NCBI GenBank assembly: GCA_963978895.1
Contig: OZ022238.1
Span: forward strand, 12,684,947-12,748,946
Source of the DNA: Erpobdella octoculata
Lineage: Eukaryota; Annelida; Clitellata; Hirudinida; Erpobdellidae
DNA length: 64,000 nt
Reading direction: 5' to 3'
Part shown: positions 56,072 to 64,000 of the stretch, piece by piece
Numbering within the stretch: position 1 is the first letter of the stretch
Layout of the letters: every line of letters starts with the position of its first letter
Notes under the pieces: generated by a model
The model's database searches: none
What the model was told of the DNA's origin: nothing
The model's input: only the letters and a program-made list of their open reading frames with translations
Made by a program: the position numbers and the translations under genes

Positions 56072-57235
56072 TTTATTTATTTTATTTATTTGTCTCGAGC
56101 GGGGACATAATATGCCACTTAGCCGCTCGGTAAACAAAAATTCAGACTGCTGATACACATAGAGGGTGGTGAGAAAAAAGGAAATTTGCATAACACAAAG
56201 ATGATCAACAACAACAAGTGAGTTTCACGAGATAAAAACCTCAATAACATAAGCGATGATAAGAAATTGACACATGGTGATAATAGCAGAATGATATATG
56301 CAACATTGTAATTGTTGTAATTGTCATTTATATGATAAGAAAGGCGATAGATCATGTAGACGAATTAGGCATGAAAATCGGCTATAAGTTGTGGACGAAA
56401 TAATTTCTTTAGGTAAAGACTAGTAAAGAGTTCCAGGTTTTAACACTGCGGTTTGTAAAAAAAATTTAGACAAGTCAGATGAACTTAATTGAGAGCGTAG
56501 TTTGAAGTGATGGCCTCTGTTAGATTTATAGTTAAAGGCGAACAGATGGCTTTTCAAATCAGTGGGTACTTGTTTGTTGACAATCCTGTAACATAAGCAA
56601 AGATCGCCAATAAGCCGTCAGTGTTCGAGAGACTGGATATTAAATGATTTCAAGCGGTCGCAGTATTCCAGATATCTGACCAAAGGAATTGCCTCTGTAA
56701 ACCGCCTTTGAATTCTTTCAAGCTGGTCGATTAAGTATTCGTGATGATGAGGGCTCCATACTTGCGAACAACACTCTAAAAGTGGTCTAGTGTAAACACA
56801 AAACACCTTGATTAGGAGATCTTTGTCACGAGAGACGAAAGATTTGAGAGTTAAACTTGAACGAACTGATGTTTTATGGGTGGTGCTATCGATGTGAGTT
56901 CTGAAGTTGAGGTCAGAGTCAATAATAACGCCTAGATATTTTACTTGGTAGAGGAATTTAAGAGGTACGTTGTCTATAGAATATTGTGTAGGATTATGCT
57001 ATTGCCTGGAAACTTTGAAAAGGCATACAAAACATTTGTCTGTGGCCTAGTTGAGTTGCCATACTTTACTCCAAGTAGTTAGTGCATTGATGCTATTTTG
57101 GAGCTCCATTCCCGCTAGCATAGAATAGAAGATTGATAAAGTAGATGAACAACGCTTTAGGAAAATGTTATGAAATGAGATCTGGGCCTCTTGAGCTTGA
57201 ACCGTCCGATAAACTAGCTCAGGAGTAATCAAGAC
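56072..57235 (-). mobile_element. CR1/Jockey-like LINE relic, 3' part
   Basis: The minus strand reads TRPLLECCSQVWSPHHHEYL and ERIQRRFTEAIP (56806-56640), then an older upstream piece with NSINALTTWSKVWQLN at 57095-57047. The 3' end is again a run of TTTATTTATTTTATTTATTT at 56072-56091. It belongs to the same family group as the copies at 46.2 and 60.0 kb, but is more decayed. Confidence 0.7.
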
Positions 57236-57435
57236 ATTAGTGCATTTGCATTATAAACTCTTGATTAGAATATTTTTATAGCAAATTATAAACATTAATA
57301 TTTTGTATTCTTTACTTACGTTGTTCAACTTTCTGCTCAATTTTCCAATCTCTTCTTCCAATTTTTTCATCACACACATACATCCTACGGTGTTATTATT
57401 TAGCCAACCAAGACACCGGAGAAAGGATATTTTTT

Positions 57436-57689
57436 CTGCTTTAGCTGATGACCGGGGGAGGGTAGTTGGAGGTACATTTTCTAAAAATTTTCTAAAACTT
57501 CGTCCTTATTAATTTTCTAGAAAAAAAATTTTGTTTTGAAAATCTTTGAGGGACGCAACCGCCTGCTTTAGCTGATGACCGGGGGAGGGTAGTTGGAGGT
57601 ACATTTTCTAAAAATTTTCTAAAATTTCGTCTTTATTAATTTTCTAGAAAAAAAATTTGTTTCGAAAATCCTTGAGGGACGCAACCGCC
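57436..57689. repeat. 127-bp tandem duplication
   Basis: Units 57436-57562 and 57563-57689 are nearly identical. Both start CTGCTTTAGCTGATGACCGG and end GAGGGACGCAACCGCC. Confidence 0.9.
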
Positions 57690-58734
57690 CCTCAGGGTTA
57701 AGTTATTTACAGCTTATATAAAACATATTTTGTCATTTCAATAAAAACTGCATCAAATGAAAAAACGCACTCCGTAACCTGGTAAAAGCATACTTGAGAA
57801 CCACCCTTGCGTGGAAACAACAGACTTTCACATTTGCTACTGAAGTTGCTAGTTGAACGACTACTGGTTGTGACTCATTCAACCACAACAGCTTAAATTG
57901 TTTATATGGAAAACGTTTACCACTATTTCAATACAAAATACAAGTGATAAACTGTCAAATTAACTGGAAATAATTAGTGACGATTGCAACGCAAACTTGC
58001 AGCCAACATCGTAATGCGCATTTCTACCATACGTACACCTTGTCTGGGTTATGGTGTGATTGTCCCCGCCCCTCAAAAAATAATTGTGGGACCCTTTACC
58101 GATAGATTACGTGATTATGGCCTGGCTGTTCTACCGCATTCCCCTCCTAAACAGACGATTACTGGAGGACAGTCGTACCTTATTTTGAGGGGGAGTGTGG
58201 GTGCTCTATTATTTATGGAAATAGAATAACAATATAAACCTTCATTTAGTGTTTTAATTAATCTTGAAAAATAAAAATGGTAGCTATAATAAACAAATGT
58301 ATTTTAAACAACTTGAAGTTTGCCGCTGCCCCCGCAGCAATTTGATAAAATGACGCCACTCTTTAATGTGCTCGATCTTGAAATCGATACGTAACACATA
58401 ATGAACCCATCCACTGTAAACATCTTAAAGTTGAATCATTGCTACGAAATGATGTTTATCTTCGAGTGAAGACTAATTAAACTACTCTTGAAAACATGGG
58501 ACCAACACTTATATGTATCATCTAATTAATTCTGCTCTTGATGACACATGATTATTATCATTTTGGATCAGTTGAAGTTGTCAAGTTGTTGCTTGTTTCG
58601 CCTTTTTCTGTCACAAACAACTTTAGACATTGGTCATGATGGACTTGTAAATTTATTTCAGACGCGTAAGCCTTAAGCAAATTTCTCTTAACTAAATTTT
58701 TTGTCTACATCAACTTTGAAAACTACAGAAAATA
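57690..58734. other. 5' flank of copy E
   Basis: No gene recognised. Near 58063-58075 and 58187-58200 CCCCTCAAAA and TTTTGAGGGGGAG are inverted around about 110 bases, perhaps a small DNA element. The last 80 bases match the 5' flank of gene D (ACGCGTAA, TTTTTTGTCTACATCA). Confidence 0.4.
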
Positions 58735-59140
58735 ATGCAGCAAATTCATACAGTAATTTCTGGACAGCCTTATGCTGGAGCGTTTGTGGTTCCCGCATCT
58801 GGGCCATTTGGAAATTCGAACCAAGAGAAACAGTTGAAGAGGTACAAGCAGAAGCCTGCTCATATTTTAGGTGTTATTCAGATGGTGATAGGAATACTCT
58901 GCTGCATTTTCAACATTGTCTCTCTCGCTGTTTGCTCAGGCAATTATAACTGTCCGAATAATTTTGAGGCTTATAAACGTGGATATGGGATTTGCTGCGG
59001 AGCTATGGCAAGTTTTAGAATTTTTTAACTATATCAAAATAGCTTAAATCCTTAAAAATATTAATTTTCGTCCAATTCAGTTTTTTGTTTCCGGAATTCT
59101 TGGAATGTTTTCAGGAAAAGGAAAATTGAGAAAAGATTTG
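58735..59140 (+). CDS. MS4A/CD20-like protein, copy E: exons 1 and 2 (partial)
   Basis: Exon 1 (58735-59007) encodes MQQIHTVISGQPYAG, TM1 (LGVIQMVIGILCCIFNIVSL) and the start of TM2 (YGICCGAM). Exon 2 (59081-59140) encodes FFVSGILGMFSGKGKLRKDL. Exon 1 ends with the same rare GC donor (GCAAGT) as gene D, and exon 2 with GTAATA. The intron is only 73 bases. Compared with D, exon 1 is equally long and clearly the closest paralog. No exon 3 appears before 64000; LINEs follow. Either the gene continues beyond the window or it is truncated. Confidence 0.75.
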
Positions 59141-59502
59141 GTAATACAATTCACTTATTTTTAAGCATATTTATTGTATTAAAAAAAGGTATAATAGCTT
59201 GTAATGATTTCATTAAAATATAACACTACTCCACAAAACCGGCTGAGCACAACAGCTGACTAGTGATAATTTAGTTAAGAAAGTTATTTTTTCTTTTTTT
59301 TCAGCAAACATTTTTATACTATTATATATTAGTTTTATACTACTTTATATTAATTTTATACTACTTTATATAAGTTTCATACTACTTCATTTTAGTTTTG
59401 TACTTTTAAATTCGTAATTTTAGTTCGTTGACTCAGATATAGAAACAAAGAAAAACATTTTTTTAAACTTATTTTTTGACTAATATATATAATATATATT
59501 TA
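59141..59502. other. downstream of copy E exon 2
   Basis: A small local repeat (TTTTATACTACTTTATATTA, four variants at 59310-59405) is the only structure seen. Confidence 0.4.
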
Positions 59503-59930
<428 letters not shown>

Positions 59931-60011
59931 TGTTCTTTTATATATATAGATAACGTGGGTCGCTTTGTTTTATATTTTGAAATGCGATCCTCATTATATC
60001 TCAGTTTGTAT

Positions 60012-61210
60012 GTTTATTTATTTATTTGCAAACAGAAGGGCCTATCGGCCTCTAATACCGTTCGGACAGTACAAAAAAAACCAATAAACGAAATATGTAC
60101 ACATACTCAGTTGCAAATCGTAAATTGCTAAGATGTTAGAAATATACAATAGCAAGGTATGCTCGCATATAACATATTGAATAAGATATTAAATCTTGTA
60201 ACTATTTAAATTTTGCATTTATGGATCGGGTAAACCTGACAAATTGTTGTTCTTAACGCATATAGATAATGCCGTGAAGTTTGAAACTTCCACCGCAATC
60301 TTCAAAATTCCTCTAAATAGTTCCAGAAATCTGTTCATGTGACATCCAGATCTGCTAATGCTTCATGAAAAATTTAAAGTCTTGAAAACTTAGATAAATC
60401 CATCTGATTTATCAAGCTTCTGAACCGACTGTAGTTTGAGGATCCAACAACATCCTGAGGCAAAGAATTCCATGGTGAGACCACACGGCCAGTTATGAAA
60501 AACCTGGCATCGTCAGTTCTATATTGACCTGGCATCAGTTTGTAGCTATGGCCCCTTGTTTTCTCATAATTTGCTTGTTTAAATTGTCCAACCAGGCTAG
60601 AATCCACCACTCCATTTAAAGATCTGTAGCAGAAACAAAGGTATGCGATAAGTCTGCGCTCTTCTAGAGTTTTCAATCCCAAAAAGCTGAGACGGGTCGA
60701 GTATGGTAAATGGCTGATATTTGGAACCATACGGGTGAATCTTTTCTGAACCTTCTCCAAGCCGTCGATTAGGTACTTGTGCCGAGGGCTCCAAATTGGA
60801 GAGCAGTATTCGAGCAATGGTCGCACGTATGTAGTGAATGCTTTTTTCATTAGATACGGATCTTTAGACAAGAGGCATAGTTTTATTAATCTAAGTTTCA
60901 CCGACGCAGAGTTGATAATGTTCTCAATGTGTTTTTTGAAATCAAGGTTTTTATCAATTAGTACACCCAGATCCCTTGCTTGCTCGGTCGGTTTAAGCTC
61001 GTATGTCCCAATTCGATATCTAGGTATTTCGAAGCCTTTGTCGTTTTTTCGCCTGTAACACCACTGGTAACATTTCTCAGAGCAGATAAGCACTCACCAA
61101 TTAGAACAAACTGTTTTTGAGCACTCAAAAAATCCAAGATCCATGCCAACAAATCACCTGGTATTCCATAGCTAATGAGTTTAGTCTTCAACTTTGGGTG
61201 GGAGACCAAG
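60012..61210 (-). mobile_element. CR1/Jockey-like LINE (part 1 of a split copy)
   Basis: Minus strand: LKTKLISYGIPGDLLAWILD and FLSAQKQFVLIGE (61200-61095, RT palm region), then an internal deletion that removes the catalytic VPQGS...ADD block, then YRIGTYELKPTEQARDLGVL, VRPLLEYCSPIWSPRHKY and EKVQKRFTRMVP (61093-60374). The 3' end is a TTTA array at 60012. The 5' continuation lies at 63624-64000 beyond an inserted LINE. Confidence 0.8.
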
Positions 61211-63623
61211 AGATGTTTGAACAGATGTTGGGTGAGATGGACTGGTCTGGGGTGATTGGGATGGCCGATGGTGGTGATGCGTCCTCTGCTTACTCATTAT
61301 TCATTAATAAGTATTTCGAAATATATAACAAGTGTTTTCCACTGGTTAAATACACTCGTGGTCCTGCTAGATTTGATAAGGATTGGATGACGCCAAATCT
61401 CATGAAGTGCTGCAAAAAGAAAAATGCCTTATATAAAAAATACCTCAAGAGCCCGACAGTGGCCAATAAAGAGAAATTCACTGTGTACCGTAATCGCTTC
61501 AAATCAATGAAAATTGCGACAATCAAAGAATTCTATTCAAAAAAATTCAATTTATGTCAAAACAATGCTAAAGAAACATGAAAAATCATTGGGAGCCTAA
61601 TGGGCAAGCGATCTTCTGTGGAGCAGTGCAGGACTTTTGATGCGGGTGTCGGGAGTTATTTGACCTCTCCTACAGAAATTGTTGACTCGTTTAATAACCA
61701 TTTCTCCAGCATTGGCACAGATCTCGCAAAAAATATATTAATTCCTAATGAAACATTTGATGAATATCTTGGTAATCCCGTGGTCCATTCTTTCGATGCT
61801 ATACCTACAACACCGGACGAGATCATTGAAACATCGACACGATTAAAAATCTCACACAGCAGTGGAATCGACGGAATTGACCCGTGTATTGCAAGAGGCT
61901 CTGTTCCACGGATAGCCCATATTCTTTCCTGCATAATAAACTGCTCTTTTTCTTCAGGGGTTTTTCCTAATCAGTTAAAGTCGGCAAAAGTAATTCCCCT
62001 TCACAAATCTGGCAAAAAAGATACCATTTCCAATTATCGGCCAATATCTATTTTATGTTTCTTCTCAAAGTTTTTTGAAAAAGCTATGCACTCCAGGCTC
62101 TATAGATTTCTTGCCAGATTTTCCATCATTACCAGGAGTCAGTTCGGCTTTAGAAAAAATCACTCTACCTACATGCCGCTCGTTCTGTTGCACTCGAGGG
62201 TTGCGGAGGCTATGGATCGAGGAGACTACATCATCGGCGTGTTTCTGGATCTGGCCAAGGCTTTTGATACAGTGAATCACAAAGTCTTGCTAAAAAACTT
62301 GAACACTATGGGGTCCGAGGGATTCCATTATTGTGGTTTGAAGATTATTTGAGCGGTAGAACTCAACAGGTCCACTACAACGAAGTTACTTCATCAACGC
62401 GGCGGGTAACTTGTGGCGTGCCTCAGGGGTCGGTGCTAGGCCCTCTCTTATTTCTTGTCTACATTAATGATTTGTGCACAGTTTCGCATCGTCTCGAATT
62501 TGTCTTGTTCGCCGATGATACCAACCTTTTTGCTTCTGGTGAAAACCTAAAAGATTTATATGATGTTACTAATCATGAACTACTTTCCGTTTATAAATGG
62601 TTTTGTGCGAATAAACTTTCTTTAAATATAAGTAAAACCAACTATATTCTATTCCACCATAGAAATAAATTAATTTGTTCTGATTATCAACTTCTTATTG
62701 ACGATAAACCTATTGCGCGAGTTTCCTCGTGTAAATTTCTTGGAATGTTGCTTGATGAGCACCTCTCACTGATTGACCATATTAGTTACGTCACCTCTAA
62801 AGTTGCAAAAAATTGTGGAATTCTATCTCGCGTGAGTCGATTTGTGGATAAAAATATTTCTATGATGTTGTATTACGCTCTCGTTTACCCTTACTTGTCC
62901 TATTGTAATATTGTTTGGGCTTCAAATTATCCTACACGTCTAAAGTCTCTCCACATCTTACAGAAAAGAATCATCCGAATATTATTTAACTTGCCCTTTA
63001 CATCATCTTGTAAAATGAAAATGATCGAGAACAACCTACTGAATGTATATCAAATTAATTTTTTTCTTGTTAGTATTTTCATGTACAAATATGACAACCA
63101 TATCTTACCGTCGTCATTTGATAACCTTTTCACAAAATCGTCTCATGTACATTCTCATGATGTGCGTTCTTTGCATTGCTTTCGGTCCGATTTTGCTCGA
63201 ACAACTCTCAAAACATTCTCCATAAAGTGTTATGGTCCGCGGTTGTATTCAAGTATTCCAATAACAATATCCTCATTGAAAAGCATTTCGCTATTTAAAA
63301 AATCGTTGAAATCTTACATATTACAGCTAGATTCATAATTTCAATATCTATATACTTATGTTAACTTCGATACAGATATGTTAACTTATATATACTTATG
63401 TTTACTCCTATACACTTATGTTAACTTTTATTTCTCTGTCTCGGTTCGTATTTAAATCTGAATTTTCGTTTATAGGTCGTCCAGTTAGCGGGAAGTAATT
63501 TCCTTTGGATGAACCTTTTGAGCACTTGATTTTTTTTCCTTATTTATAACTTCACTGTTGTACTTAATTGTTTTGTTTAGTGCTCAATAAATGTTCAAAA
63601 AAAAAAAAAAAAAAAAAAAAAAA
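61211..63623 (+). mobile_element. Jockey-type LINE with poly(A), 5' truncated, inserted in another LINE
   Basis: The frame starts inside the linker (MLGEMDWSGVIG, about 61229), with a single TGA at 61579-61581, then RT fingers (VIPLHKSGKKD, NYRPISIL, about 61990-62055) and FLDLAKAFDTVNH. A 1-base frameshift in an A run near 62293 leads to a frame with TCGVPQGSVLGPLLFLVYIND and FADDTNLF (YADD-type site), the thumb (CKFLGMLLDEHLSLIDHI) and a C-terminal end (LFKKSLKSYILQLDS, stop 63336). An AATAAA at 63587 precedes a pure A tail (63597-63623). The endonuclease is missing. Two lesions only, so it is young. Confidence 0.85.
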
Positions 63624-64000
63624 GCTTGTGAAAATCAAAATAAACAATGTCCACTTGACCACCATCCAGTAACCCCACAAACCAGTTATGTACACACTCC
63701 AGAAAGTTTGTACAAGTTGATCTCTGTTTCAGGAAACCGTGCTGATGAGGAGAAATAAGACCATGAGTAGAGAGGTGGGCTAAGATGCTTTTGCTAACAA
63801 TCTTTTCCATAACGTGGCAGCATGTACACGTGAGAGAGATTGGTCTGTAGTTTGAGACAACACTTGTAGGTCCTTTTTTGTGAATTGGTGTGATGTATGC
63901 AGTTCTCCATATTTCAGGCAATCTTCGTGTTTTGAGAGACATTTCAAAAATATGACAGAGTGGAATAGTCAAGTTTTGGGCGCAGCGCTTAAGCAATTTA
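63624..64000 (-). mobile_element. CR1/Jockey-like LINE (part 2 of the split copy, runs off the window)
   Basis: Minus strand: LTIPLCHIFEMSLKTRRLPE, YITPIHKKGPTSVVSNYRPI, STCTNFLECVHNW and DIVYFDFHK, ending at the poly(A) of the inserted LINE. The next codons of the family (the AFD of the palm and SHPKL) are on the far side at 61210, so the two parts were one element. About five bases of the target appear lost or merged into the A tail. Confidence 0.85.

Noticed and set aside
58063..58200. Inverted CCCCTCAAAA/TTTTGAGGGG pair as a transposon
   Set aside because: Only about 10 bases match and no target duplication can be found; too weak to list as an element.
58701..58949. ORF on the plus strand overlapping copy E exon 1 (and its counterpart at 45130-45378)
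   Set aside because: Shadow frames of the MS4A-like exon 1. The MQ... frame has the transmembrane pattern and fits the splice sites.

Overview
The window is AT-rich animal (invertebrate metazoan) nuclear DNA. The genes contain introns, non-LTR retrotransposons of several clades lie beside Gypsy, Helitron and hAT remnants, and long (TA)n, (CATA)n, (GT)n and (ATT)n microsatellites are everywhere. I cannot name the phylum from sequence alone. There is nothing bacterial, no CRISPR array and no rRNA.

Host genes. The backbone is a dispersed tandem family of six-exon genes for four-transmembrane proteins that look like the MS4A/CD20 family. I rebuilt three complete models on the minus strand by matching exons between paralogs: A (9961 to 1465, 281 aa), B (20873 to 12861, 282 aa) and D (45344 to 41861, 316 aa). 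All three stay in frame across five splices. A fourth copy, E, runs off on the plus strand (exons 1-2 at 58735-59140). Copy C is reduced to a last exon (22266-22462), and copy F (53838 to 50888) is a broken relic with most of TM4 deleted. Most of these exons fall outside long ORFs and were found by paralog comparison. The membrane helices, the CCxAVCCCG-type cysteine cluster and the PPxY tail are conserved, while the Tyr-rich loop between TM3 and TM4 differs in length and sequence in every copy. The other intact gene is an intronless histamine-N-methyltransferase-like gene (30878-31657). A C2H2 zinc-finger relic lies at 29008-29265.

Mobile DNA fills the introns and spacers. Helitrons include one helicase-bearing 3' part (5540-7222) and one end-to-end but internally deleted copy (51336-52830). 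There are many short Helentron/HINE-like pieces with CTAGT ends, CT-rich cores and CAGT/CACT microsatellites. LINEs include an RTE-like fragment (3950-5045), CR1/Jockey-like copies (11.5, 46-49, 56-57, 60-64 kb), L2-like copies (16-17, 28-29, 37-39 kb) and an I-type family with RNase H in two near-identical copies (26-27.7 and 33.2-34.4 kb). Others are a decayed Gypsy pol (22.5-25.9 kb), hAT relics (36.5 and 54.7 kb), tRNA-derived SINEs (32.2 and 51.0 kb) and several MITE or foldback elements.

Nested insertions give a relative history. A foldback element sits inside the Gypsy integrase. An I-type LINE with a 9-bp target duplication sits inside a TA-flanked DNA transposon. A CR1-like LINE sits inside a 372-bp-armed inverted-repeat element that abuts exon 5 of gene F. 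A poly(A) LINE sits inside another CR1-like LINE.
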